From NCBI GenBank assembly GCA_029934195.1, contig JAOZMQ010000016.1:1-18011 (forward strand): a stretch of DNA of 18,011 nt, given 5' to 3'. The translations under genes and the position numbers were made by a program. Position 1 is the first letter of the stretch, and every line of letters begins with the position of its first letter. The notes below the pieces were generated by a model, which did no database searches, was not told the origin of the DNA, and saw only the letters and a list, made by a program, of their open reading frames with translations. Positions 8,401 through 15,677 of the stretch are shown piece by piece. This stretch comes from Candidatus Cloacimonadota bacterium (GTDB taxonomy: Bacteria; Cloacimonadota; Cloacimonadia; Cloacimonadales; JAOZMQ01).

Positions 8401-8799
8401 TGGAACACTTTTTATCTTTAGAGAAGCATTCATGCTTGAATTACTGATTGAAGCTGTTATCAAAACATTTTCAGAAATAACACCTTTATCATTAAATGTA
8501 GCAATTGCTTCACTTTTTTCATTTGTCATAACTTCAGTTGTGATACTTCCAAATGAAGCCGGACAACTAAAAGATACTAATTTACCAACTGCCGAATTAC
8601 CTTTGGCATCAGCAACTGTTGCAGTAATTGTAATTGATGTTGAATTATCATTATCCGCAAACATGGTAGAATCACTTACTGACATACTAACAATTTTTAA
8701 ATCCGGAACATCGGTACTTCTCTTATCACAGCCAACAAAAACTGTTGTAGCAACCAAGAGTGCAAGGAGGATAAGTTTTATCCATTTTGTTTTTTTCAT
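5494..8799 (-). CDS. Ig-repeat (Big_1/invasin-like) lipoprotein, long-stalk paralogue
   Basis: A 1101-residue exported protein. The signal (residues 1-23) ends at a lipobox-like FVGC with Cys 24, then Asp 25. Five tandem Ig-like repeats follow. Each has an A/Q-D-N motif near its start, with the Asp at 49, 151, 255, 358 and 463, giving a period of 102-105 residues. From about 545 to 1101 there are roughly five more beta-rich modules, the clearest being a Big_1-like unit at about 646-745. Cys 895, 913 and 1064 are conserved in the downstream paralogue. The two proteins differ mainly by four extra N-terminal repeats here. GGAG precedes the ATG, 25 bp after the pilQ stop. No enzyme motif is seen. 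By analogy with invasin/intimin proteins it may be a stalked adhesin or a spacer around the secretin; this is inference. Confidence 0.88.
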   Translation of the reverse strand: MKKTKWIKLILLALLVATTVFVGCDKRSTDVPDLKIVSMSVSDSTMFADNDNSTSITITATVADAKGNSAVGKLVSFSCPASFGSITTEVMTNEKSEAIATFNDKGVISENVLITASISNSSMNASLKIKSVPEYSIASLIASPEAKLYADNNNETYLQIMAFVQNVNGFGEAGINVNFKLNDGSINNATLTSSAITNGSGIATALFYDHGIMDTLVVVSASVDNSELTIPIRIEEAPQFYIEKVEVSSDVIYQDNDNATFATVKAFVRNSDGTPAEGIDVNFLTNLGVIELIATSDIAGVASVKFDDNGDVGDADIIISIKNAQDAIIDQKYAQIEIAELPELDIALTLSSDTMSADNDPETYVEVTAIVTNSGDGYPVADYPVEFKVANGLGIIPSVQNTDINGVSTVNFLDIGQTGIATIEAKISSANSVITAETTINITNPPSFHIEWIKAFPNVIYQDNNVTYSEVRVYVKDEEGYGVGSQLVRFQSDIGNIITNAYTDSTGIVTTTFYDSGDLGEATILANVGTIDTTITVTIEEQPELESITLSPAFTTLIVDDVITIMASGQTEIGDVPDGTNVTFHTSNGFFQDSEGVAVGSNTTVQTIGGSATVILNAGTGTTIDGLLSISIDEMTVENEFIILPGMPKYMNLIVMNSSGEIVPEVNVNGEQLTVQATIEDLYHNLVNAGKSVLFETTLGTIDPLTAVTDENGVALTYFSPGIIAGIAEISAASDSAMATSVVTITSDEVHSIEFDFDGQIQLDVQGTGGQEHVDLKVNLYDTNGNLISGQKDVWFQFELAPEGTSIDNQIYFDPMAQLQDSLSVTANNGVAMVTVNSGLFSGNVTVRASVNAGAIHASKPNIVVQAGPPSSVEFAIGGNDSGEDMGSGMWKVQCSAQITDDYGNPVKSGTVCWFSLPDNPDWASIDAASFVGNENANGDSLAGQAFTFLNYHGSHTNEEIQIQVDVSAFSDTGNVVLPVQFPQINLAVNPQHIDWTQTNNPSSQIATAIIQVLDGQNIPIDNMELYFQSDKGEPVGGYTDYTAVVDGIHGRLDKDFLFYKYECPAPTPAGPGETSATLTVRILATGTQNTIDVILRRYFD

Positions 8800-8824
8800 T
8801 CTTTCTCCAATAATCTAAAATGAA

Positions 8825-10204
8825 TTATTTGATTAATTTCCTTTCAAGACGTTCATCTATTTCATAATTAATATCGAAATCGTCATTGGTAATAACGCGA
8901 GGTATTATTTCAATAATAAGATCAGTTGTCTCTACAGATTCTGATTTATGCTGAAAGAATTTTCCTACCCACGGTAAATCACCAAAAAAAGGAACTTTAT
9001 TATTTTTTTCTATTATATTAGTACTTAATAAACCACCAATAATTATTTTATTTCCATCTTGTACGGTTACAGTTGTGTTAAGATTGCGAGTTTTTACTCT
9101 TGGAAGATACCCTTGAATAAGTTCAACAACATTACTAACTTCTGGTGAAAGTTTTACTGTTATCTGTCCATCAATGTTAACTTTAGGAAGAATATCTAAT
9201 TTAATACCAACTGATTCTCGATTAACTTGATATTCGTTTTCGAGACTTTTAGCAACGTAGGGAACAATCTCTCCAATATGAATTGAAGCTTCCTCTCCAT
9301 TCATTGCTGTAATCTTTGTATCTGTAAGAACTTGTGCTGCATTATTTTCTAACAACCAATCAATAGTAATATCAAATGCAGTTAATTGACGACTAAAATG
9401 TCCAATATTATCAAATCCGTCAATTTTCTGAAAAACTTGATCTGTTGGCATTTTATTGAATTCTTGATATTCTCCGTATGTTAGAGCACCTGTTTCATCC
9501 TGAAATTGGTAAGGTAAACCAACACCATCAGCAGATTCAGGATTTTCTGCAATAATTGTAGTTAGAGAACTGAGTTTTGACCAGTCTATACCAACTTTTT
9601 TAGCATCAGTAACAGAGACTTCAACCAAACGAGCTCTGATTTCGATTTGCTTTTGTGGAATATCAAGTTCTTCTATACGTTTAGATAGTTCTAAATAAGT
9701 TTCAGGGTTAGCATTAATGAGAAGAGCATTCTGTCCTTCCATTGCCTTTATTTTGCCTTTCATTAAAGAAAAAGTATCTTCAATTTTCTTTGCATCAATA
9801 TATTTTAATTGTATAATATAAGACCTTTCACCAACTTCTTCTTCAATTTTTTGTTTTTCCCCAACAAGGAAAGTTTTTTCTCCAATTAGTCTATAGGAAA
9901 GACCAACAGTTTTAACAACCAAACCAATCGCTTGTTCAATTGGAACATCTTCAATATGAATTGTAACTCTTGGTTCATCTTTCTTATCATTTTCTGATGA
10001 GCCATCTTGTGCAACAGCAAGAACGATATTGCATTCACTTAATTTTGCCAAAGTTGACAAAACAGTAGAGATTGAAACATCTTCTGCATCAAAGGAAACA
10101 GCTTTATTTATCGCCGATTCGTTAGCACCTATTATCGAAATTGCAAAAAGAAAGATCAGTGTGACGAGAGTGCACATTTTCTTGTTTTTCTGTGAAAACC
10201 ACAT
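8825..10204 (-). CDS. pilQ: Type IV pilus outer-membrane secretin PilQ (GspD family)
   Basis: PilQ forms the multimeric outer-membrane pore through which the pilus passes. The 459-residue product has a signal peptide (about 1-27, ending IIGA), an STN/N0 domain (about 35-115), a second small ring-building domain (about 127-185, NALLINANPETY region) and a C-terminal secretin domain (about 187-437). Secretin hallmarks are EIRARLVEVS (188-197), GEIVPYVA (311-318), VPFFGDLPWVGKFF (404-417) and the closing TDLIIEIIPRVI (427-438). It is short for PilQ because the N-terminal AMIN domains that usually bind peptidoglycan are missing. A ~20-residue charged tail follows the secretin domain. AGAGG precedes the ATG, and the gene is 14 bp after the pilP-like gene. 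Position after pilMNOP identifies it as PilQ rather than GspD. Confidence 0.93.
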   Translation of the reverse strand: MWFSQKNKKMCTLVTLIFLFAISIIGANESAINKAVSFDAEDVSISTVLSTLAKLSECNIVLAVAQDGSSENDKKDEPRVTIHIEDVPIEQAIGLVVKTVGLSYRLIGEKTFLVGEKQKIEEEVGERSYIIQLKYIDAKKIEDTFSLMKGKIKAMEGQNALLINANPETYLELSKRIEELDIPQKQIEIRARLVEVSVTDAKKVGIDWSKLSSLTTIIAENPESADGVGLPYQFQDETGALTYGEYQEFNKMPTDQVFQKIDGFDNIGHFSRQLTAFDITIDWLLENNAAQVLTDTKITAMNGEEASIHIGEIVPYVAKSLENEYQVNRESVGIKLDILPKVNIDGQITVKLSPEVSNVVELIQGYLPRVKTRNLNTTVTVQDGNKIIIGGLLSTNIIEKNNKVPFFGDLPWVGKFFQHKSESVETTDLIIEIIPRVITNDDFDINYEIDERLERKLIK

Positions 10205-10218
10205 ATTTACCTCTTATT

Positions 10219-10761
10219 TTACCAGTTTAATTCTTGTTCTTTAACATTATCTTTTTTGATGGAAGCCGGTTTTTCTGGAATTGCTTGTAATTTTAATTTC
10301 CCATTGATACCATTTTTTCTGATAGTAATGTAACTATCCTTGATAGCGAGAATTTTATTACCTTCAATTGAATCTCCGACTTTATATATTTGACTATTTC
10401 CTTTGTAATCTATAGACGCATAAGTTTTACCATCTTCTAAATGGTAAGTAGCTGATAATCTCATCATAGCTTCAACACGTTTTTTCCACTGATTTTCAAG
10501 ATCAACCTGAGTTTTAACAATTAAGTTTTGTTCAAGTGGGTCTTTTACAGCGGTGAAAGTGAAATTCATTCTATCCTGAATAGAAAGTTCAATATTCTTT
10601 ATTTGTGTCAAAAGCTTATCACTTAAAGCCATTTTTTTATATTTGGATTCAAATGGAACTTTTGATGCTTTTGTGAAATATTTATAGCTAGTAAATCCAA
10701 AAACAATTACCATCACAACAATAGCAGCAATAGTAAAATCCTTAAAATGTCTGTACTCCAT
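10219..10761 (-). CDS. PilP/GspC-like alignment protein
   Basis: A 180-residue protein at the place of pilP, between pilO and pilQ. It has one N-terminal membrane segment (about 9-25), a linker, and a small beta domain at about 98-160. That domain has the PilP/GspC homology-region pattern: YASIDY, then a YKVGDSIEGNKILAI segment (126-140) and ITIRKNG before a KLKL strand. In the family this domain contacts the secretin N0 domain and links PilN/PilO to PilQ. Classical PilP is a lipoprotein; this one shows no lipobox and is anchored by a transmembrane helix, so its architecture is closer to GspC, though no PDZ domain is present. The ATG directly follows the pilO stop codon (TAAATG), with a strong GGAGG inside the end of pilO, which suggests translational coupling. 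Confidence 0.75.
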   Translation of the reverse strand: MEYRHFKDFTIAAIVVMVIVFGFTSYKYFTKASKVPFESKYKKMALSDKLLTQIKNIELSIQDRMNFTFTAVKDPLEQNLIVKTQVDLENQWKKRVEAMMRLSATYHLEDGKTYASIDYKGNSQIYKVGDSIEGNKILAIKDSYITIRKNGINGKLKLQAIPEKPASIKKDNVKEQELNW

Positions 10762-11322
10762 TTATCCCTCCTTTACAATTTTGAAAATTGAGAGATCTAT
10801 AGTAACAAGATAACGAGTAACTTCATTTTGGACATCACCATCTACAACTACTTTTTTATCCTTTCTGATAGGTTTTACATCAAAACTTGTAATCTTGATC
10901 AACTTATCTTCTTTCTCTAAATTAGCCAAAAACTTTCCCATCTGAGAATAATCACAATCAATAGCTAAGGTGTATTGATGCTGTATCAAATTCGATTCAC
11001 TTGCAATTGCTCTGTGTGATATTGCTGAGATAGGAATTTTATCTGTATCTGTTATTAAACCGAGATACTCAATAAATGAATTTATTTCTTCAAATGAAAA
11101 TTCATCTATTTCTGTTATACTGTTAATAAGAACTTTAGATACATTTTTAAGTTGATTATTGAGAACTCTCGCACTGTTAAGTTTTTCTTGCACTTTTTTT
11201 ATTTTTCTATCAAATTGTCTGATAGTTTTATGTTTTGCAGTTATAACTTTATTTGTTGTATAGACAAATCCCAAACTAAAGGCAAGTATAACAATGAGTA
11301 GGATGATATATTTTTCTTTCAT
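10762..11322 (-). CDS. pilO: Type IV pilus alignment protein PilO
   Basis: A 186-residue bitopic inner-membrane protein: membrane helix at about 5-24, charged coiled coil at about 28-65, and a C-terminal ferredoxin-like fold at about 80-183. The strand HQYTLAIDCDYSQMGKFLANL (115-135) is the typical PilO signature. PilO pairs with PilN in the periplasm and connects the cytoplasmic PilM ring to PilP and the secretin. A GGGAGG site lies just before the ATG, which is two bases after the pilN stop. Sequence identity in this family is low, so the call rests on topology, the signature strand and its place between pilN and the pilP-like gene. Confidence 0.88.
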   Translation of the reverse strand: MKEKYIILLIVILAFSLGFVYTTNKVITAKHKTIRQFDRKIKKVQEKLNSARVLNNQLKNVSKVLINSITEIDEFSFEEINSFIEYLGLITDTDKIPISAISHRAIASESNLIQHQYTLAIDCDYSQMGKFLANLEKEDKLIKITSFDVKPIRKDKKVVVDGDVQNEVTRYLVTIDLSIFKIVKEG

Positions 11323-11324
11323 AA

Positions 11325-11909
11325 CTATTTCCTCCCTACTTTTTCGTTAGAAACGCAGTCAATTTGAAATCTATAAATATCAACACCTTTTTCTTTATCT
11401 TTACGCGATTTTACATAGCGAATTTCAGGAAAATCTCTTTTAAATTCTTCATTGTTTTTTATATCATCAATGAATGTTTTAATTAAAGTAATTTCCTTTT
11501 CATCTTTATTTACTTTTGTAATTCCGTTTAAAGAAAGAATTCCTCGTTTGAATGAAAAATCAGTAATAGCAATTTTCTTACTTGTCACTTCAGGTAAAGC
11601 TACAAGTTTTTTTGACCAGAAAATTCTATCTGAACTAAGTTTTGCCAATTTTTTCAAATCGCCAGAAGAAAGATATTCTCCCTTAGCTTCATAATTCTTC
11701 AGTTCATTTTCGATTGATTTTAAATATTTCTTTCTGCTACTTACTTTTTTCTGTAAAGAATTATTAACATATCCAATAAATCCAGAAAGAGCAAGAGCAC
11801 AAATAATAAAAAGAACCACCGTATTAATAAATGATTTATTTTCTGTTTCAATTTGCTTTCTTACTTCGCCAAATTTATTAAGATTAATTGTAAAATATAA
11901 TTGATTCAT
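11325..11909 (-). CDS. pilN: Type IV pilus alignment protein PilN
   Basis: I place the start at the ATG at 11909 rather than the in-frame GTG at 11915. An AGGAG lies five bases before the ATG but directly abuts the GTG. This gives 194 residues. The short cytoplasmic N-terminus has FTINLNKFGE (6-15), matching the INLLP-type motif that PilN inserts into the PilM groove, although the usual Pro is replaced. A membrane helix (about 29-48) is followed by a coiled coil (about 50-75) and a ferredoxin-like domain including RIFWSKKLVALP (95-106) and ILSLNGIT (124-131). PilN heterodimerises with PilO. The gene lies 8 bp after pilM, with the ribosome site overlapping the pilM stop, which suggests coupled translation. 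Confidence 0.88.
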   Translation of the reverse strand: MNQLYFTINLNKFGEVRKQIETENKSFINTVVLFIICALALSGFIGYVNNSLQKKVSSRKKYLKSIENELKNYEAKGEYLSSGDLKKLAKLSSDRIFWSKKLVALPEVTSKKIAITDFSFKRGILSLNGITKVNKDEKEITLIKTFIDDIKNNEEFKRDFPEIRYVKSRKDKEKGVDIYRFQIDCVSNEKVGRK

Positions 11910-11914
11910 CGACA

Positions 11915-11919
11915 CTCCT
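11915..11919 (-). promoter_or_regulatory. Ribosome binding site that sets the pilN start
   Basis: AGGAG on the minus strand overlaps the pilM TAG stop and lies five bases from the ATG at 11909. The GTG six bases earlier begins inside the site and cannot use it, so the ATG is preferred. Confidence 0.75.
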
Positions 11920-12979
11920 ATTCAGGTCTCATTGCTAAACCTAATGCCAAAGCAAATTGAGGATCTCCCTCTTGCTTTGAGGACATTTCAAGGTCAACGA
12001 ACGGGTTAAAAATTTCGGTAGGAATGCTCAGTTGTTCGTTAATATATTCACGAAGTCCTTTAAGTTTTGCTCCACCACCAACGAGTAAAATTTTTCGAAA
12101 ATCGCTACTACTTGCGTCTTTTACATAGAAACGAAGTGAACGTTTTACTTCGAGTGCAATTTGCTCTTCGGTTGTTTTTTCTGTAATATCTAACATTGAA
12201 ATTGTTCCGGTTGAATTACTACCGGACTTTGAAATTCCATGTTCAAACTTATATTTTTCAGCTGCTTCAAATTCAAGGTCTTTGCTTTCCATAATATCTT
12301 TTGTAAAATTATAACCACCCCATCCAATATCACGTGCAAAGAATTTTGACTTTTGACTGTAGATGACCATATTTGTTTTATGAGCACCAATATTCAAAAT
12401 GATAAAAATTCCTTCTTCAATTGGAGAGTTAAAAGCAAAGGAATTAGCAACCGCAAGTGCTTCTACATCTACAATACCGGGTGCTAAATTAACCGCTGTT
12501 AAAATATCTGAATGTTCTTGTATCATTTGTTTAGTTGTAGCTACCAATAAAATATTCATATTATTAGTATTTTCTTCTACATTAAGAACTTGATAATCAA
12601 GAAGCATCTCTCCACCACTGATTGGTATGTGTTTTTTAGCTTCAAAAAAAAGAGCTGATTCCAATTCCTCTTCAGGAAGAAAGATTGTCTTTATTTGTTT
12701 GATACTTACATTATCACCACCAATAGAAGAAACAAGATGTTTCACCTTTTTGGGATTGATCTTCATTGATTTTAACATCTCTGCCAAAATTGGAGCAAAT
12801 CGATTGCTACTCAAATCGGAAGGGACATATTCTATTCCAGCTGGCATTGTTTGTCGTATCTCCTGACCTAACAGCTTCCATCCGGATCCTGTTTTCTTCA
12901 AGTGAACAGCTTTTATACTGTGACTTCCAATATCCAAGCCAATGGATTCTTTGATTTTGACTGTTTTCTTTTTCGCCAT
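11918..12979 (-). CDS. pilM: Type IV pilus assembly ATPase-fold protein PilM (FtsA-like)
   Basis: PilM is a cytoplasmic actin/FtsA-like protein that forms a ring under the alignment complex and binds the PilN N-terminus. In 353 residues the phosphate-1 motif is GLDIGSHSIKAV (14-25), the phosphate-2-like strand is IILNIGAHKTNMVIY (193-207), and the adenosine motif is ILLVGGGAKLKGL (297-309), followed by the family's IFNPF segment (323-327). LPEEELESALFFEAKKHIP (101-119) is also typical of PilM. The ATG has a GAGGT site. The gap to the upstream prepilin gene is 82 bp, the largest within the operon, and contains a weak hairpin (13001-13023) but no promoter I can defend. Confidence 0.95.
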   Translation of the reverse strand: MAKKKTVKIKESIGLDIGSHSIKAVHLKKTGSGWKLLGQEIRQTMPAGIEYVPSDLSSNRFAPILAEMLKSMKINPKKVKHLVSSIGGDNVSIKQIKTIFLPEEELESALFFEAKKHIPISGGEMLLDYQVLNVEENTNNMNILLVATTKQMIQEHSDILTAVNLAPGIVDVEALAVANSFAFNSPIEEGIFIILNIGAHKTNMVIYSQKSKFFARDIGWGGYNFTKDIMESKDLEFEAAEKYKFEHGISKSGSNSTGTISMLDITEKTTEEQIALEVKRSLRFYVKDASSSDFRKILLVGGGAKLKGLREYINEQLSIPTEIFNPFVDLEMSSKQEGDPQFALALGLAMRPE

Positions 12980-13000
12980 ACTACCTCATTCAAGGTTTAA

Positions 13001-13023
13001 ATAGACATTGTTTTAATATCTAT
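13001..13023 (-). other. Weak hairpin in the pilX-like/pilM gap
   Basis: Nine-base arms (13001-13009 and 13015-13023, with one G-T wobble) flank a 5-base loop in the 82-bp gap before pilM. There is no T run after it on the minus strand, so it is not an intrinsic terminator. It might be an mRNA processing or stabilising structure, or chance in AT-rich DNA. Confidence 0.25.
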
Positions 13024-13061
13024 AGGGATAAAATTCATTATTTCTTTTCGAAATTTATTAA

Positions 13062-15011
13062 TTAAAAAGCATCTGGATTAAGGAAATACCAACCATCTTC
13101 TTCAAAAGAACTCAAATAATCACCACCAAAACCTTCATAAACTTGAGGGAAATCCGGTGGTTGTACATATCTTAAACGCTCATCATAATGGTAGTCTTTA
13201 TCATAACCTGTAGGACCATGAATACCACTATAATCCCATGCATTGATATTATAAAAATCAGGGGCAGTAGGATTATCTGGATGATTTTTGGGATCACTCC
13301 CTGAACGTCTAACAAATCCTCTTCTTGTTTGAGCTATCGCACCAAAAATCACAATATCACCTCGTAGAAATACAATTGTTTGTTGTGATTCCGGCCAAAC
13401 CGGATTATAGAAAGGCCAATCTGTACCATAAGGTGGTGCAGATGAATTGTAATATGAGTTTGGTTCATAAGGATATCCGCAAGTAGGCCAACCACCAGCC
13501 GGTGGACCTCCATGCCATCCAAATGGATTGTTAGGATTTACAGGATGTAATGGATAAAAATATTTATGAAAATCTATAAAATCATACGCTACTCCATTCC
13601 TAACAAATCCGGGAGTTGAGCCATGAGGATGCTGATATTCAAATGAGAAAATACCATCATAATGACTGTTATAATCTCCATACACTTCAATATTTCCATC
13701 GCCAATCGCTGCATAAGCACCATAAAGTATAATATCCGAGCAATTTGGTGATACAATCGGTCCTGGTTCATTACCTGCTGCAAGAAACGGATCCCGATTT
13801 TTATATCTGATATAAATCCTTTCCTCAGATACTAAACCAAAATAATCCGTCTGATTTGCTCCAGGCGTATTATCAGGTGGTTGTCCTATTGATGTTCCAT
13901 TATAATAAATATCATTGGTAATGAAAATTGTATCTGCAGAACCCCATGTTTGTTTTCCCGCAATACAACCTTCAATCCATAATTCACATTCTACAAAAAC
14001 CGAGCCATTGGTAATAGATCCAGTTGGACCTGTTGACCAAGTAGTATCTTTTAAAGTAACTGTGTTTACACCAAGAATATTTTCAGGGAGAACCGGTACA
14101 GTTGGATGAGCAGGATCCGGATATCTGTCATAAACAGTAAAAGTATCAACATGAGTTTGAACATACCCAATTCTTGATTCAAAAGCACCACCATTAATTT
14201 TAACAGCTACAATATCAGCATTTACATCAAATGGTCGAGCACCATTTGCTCTCAATAAAGCAGCATCCGGGTTAAAAAGAATTCCTGGAACTTCTTCTTG
14301 AAATCCTCCCAGAAAAATCTCATCCATTGGAGCTGATTGAATAGCAGGTTGCATTGTGTTAAAATCAAGTATTCTTCCGGCTGTTGTGACCATTTCATGA
14401 AATGTAGGCCAGCCTCCAATATTTCTAATTACAATATCATCATTTGAATGAACAGGTCCAAAAAGTTCGTCAGCACCATAAAATCTAACATAATCTGGAT
14501 TAGATGGATCATCCGAATTTTCTGAAGTTTCATATTGAGTGAAATATTGAAATTCAGCCAAACTTTTATTACTAATAAGCCGCTCGGTTAATCTCTTAAT
14601 TTTAGAATTCTCACCAACTCCAAATTTTGTTGCTCTTTTTGCTGTAACCAAAGTTTGCACACTGATTGCAGATTGACCAACAAATCCCAAAGCATTGTAA
14701 ATAATCTTTGGAAAACTCTTCACAAAAAGAGTATAAGTGCTAATCCTTTCCGGCTCAACAATTTCTACAATTCTGTTTGGTGGAAAAGCATTTGCATTCT
14801 TTGCATAAATTAAATTTGTTCTAACAGCATCACTTCTAAGCAATAGTTCTTCTTGAATCATATCATGGTGCATCATTACTTTTTGATGATCAGTTTGTAC
14901 AATACTGATTAATGATACTGAAGATACCAAAGCAACAATCACCACAAGAAAAGATGTAGCAATTGCGGTAATAAAACCTTTTTCTTTAGAATTAATTTCA
15001 GTTTCTTTCAT
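13062..15011 (-). CDS. Large PilX/GspK-like minor pilin-like protein, possible DUF4900 region
   Basis: A 649-residue protein with a prepilin-like N-terminus: a short charged leader, then KG/FITAI with Gly 12 before Phe 13, and a hydrophobic helix (about 13-38). The Glu normally found at mature position 5 is replaced (Ile), as in GspK/PilX-type subunits. The region FTQYETSE (157-164) to LFGPVHSND (183-191) resembles the DUF4900 type found in pilus clusters; I recognise this from memory only. The remainder is rich in Gly, Pro, Tyr, Trp and His (for example HGGPPAGGWP near 514-523) and resembles no domain I know. It follows two prepilin genes, the usual place of pilX. Its size suggests a tip-exposed or adhesive role, which is inference. 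The ribosome site AAGGAT overlaps the stop of the upstream gene. Confidence 0.7.
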   Translation of the reverse strand: MKETEINSKEKGFITAIATSFLVVIVALVSSVSLISIVQTDHQKVMMHHDMIQEELLLRSDAVRTNLIYAKNANAFPPNRIVEIVEPERISTYTLFVKSFPKIIYNALGFVGQSAISVQTLVTAKRATKFGVGENSKIKRLTERLISNKSLAEFQYFTQYETSENSDDPSNPDYVRFYGADELFGPVHSNDDIVIRNIGGWPTFHEMVTTAGRILDFNTMQPAIQSAPMDEIFLGGFQEEVPGILFNPDAALLRANGARPFDVNADIVAVKINGGAFESRIGYVQTHVDTFTVYDRYPDPAHPTVPVLPENILGVNTVTLKDTTWSTGPTGSITNGSVFVECELWIEGCIAGKQTWGSADTIFITNDIYYNGTSIGQPPDNTPGANQTDYFGLVSEERIYIRYKNRDPFLAAGNEPGPIVSPNCSDIILYGAYAAIGDGNIEVYGDYNSHYDGIFSFEYQHPHGSTPGFVRNGVAYDFIDFHKYFYPLHPVNPNNPFGWHGGPPAGGWPTCGYPYEPNSYYNSSAPPYGTDWPFYNPVWPESQQTIVFLRGDIVIFGAIAQTRRGFVRRSGSDPKNHPDNPTAPDFYNINAWDYSGIHGPTGYDKDYHYDERLRYVQPPDFPQVYEGFGGDYLSSFEEDGWYFLNPDAF

Positions 15012-15020
15012 AATATATCC

Positions 15021-15677
15021 TTAAATTGAACTACCGGCAAAAATGCGAGTTGTATATCTTATTGTTCTAGTATTAAATCGAATATCTTCTTCCACTGATT
15101 GTTTGTCTAATCGACTTCTAAATCTAACCTTAGCTTTCAATTCAACACCAAGCAAACATATCTTATCTTGCGGAATTTGACTTGGTGTATTTGGAAGATT
15201 AGGTGTTCGGTTAGAAAAAATATGTTTAGGATTTAATATTTCAATCTCTGGATTTTCTCCAATTTCTCTGTCTTCAACTGGAAATAATCGCAAATTATAT
15301 TTGGTTTTATGTCCAGATTTAACATCAGCAAATAAAATATTATTCTTAACATAGAATTTACTATAGTAATTTCTGGTATCAGGTAATTTTGGCTTAACGT
15401 TCAAGCTTCTATCTAAACCAATAGTAAGAGTGTCAGCCGTCAATACTCCGAGTAAAGGTACCGGATTCGGCTCATTCCTATCCTCAAAAACATTTCCGTG
15501 ACGAATAACTTCTATTGCATTAAACATCTCCGTGCTCATTCGCGTAAACGCCTCCACTTCCTGATAAGTGGTAACAAAGTTAACCATTGCAAGACTCAAG
15601 ATTACGATAATTAGTCCAATTATTGGAAATGAAATGACTACATCAGCAAGAGTGTGACCTGATTCTTTATTGATCAT
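15021..15677 (-). CDS. PilW-like prepilin with a divergent processing motif
   Basis: A 218-residue protein with a seven-residue leader MINKESG, a predicted cut after Gly 7, and a mature N-terminus HTLADVVIS leading into a hydrophobic helix (about 8-32). His replaces the usual methylated Phe, and Asp replaces Glu at position 5, a conservative change that keeps the acidic residue. The C-terminal region is beta-rich with no clear domain and a single Cys near residue 173. Its ATG overlaps the stop of the upstream pilV-like gene by four bases (ATGA), with a strong GGGAGGTGA site. Position between the PilV-like and PilX-like genes and the length fit PilW/GspJ-type minor pilins. The functional name is tentative; the prepilin class is fairly secure. 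Confidence 0.72.
   Translation of the reverse strand: MINKESGHTLADVVISFPIIGLIIVILSLAMVNFVTTYQEVEAFTRMSTEMFNAIEVIRHGNVFEDRNEPNPVPLLGVLTADTLTIGLDRSLNVKPKLPDTRNYYSKFYVKNNILFADVKSGHKTKYNLRLFPVEDREIGENPEIEILNPKHIFSNRTPNLPNTPSQIPQDKICLLGVELKAKVRFRSRLDKQSVEEDIRFNTRTIRYTTRIFAGSSI

Noticed and set aside
8339..8818. Plus-strand 159-codon open frame across the start of the long Ig gene
   Set aside because: It is antisense to a clear coding gene with a signal sequence and repeats. Its apparent coding is the reverse reading of Ig repeats, and it has no recognisable motif or ribosome site.
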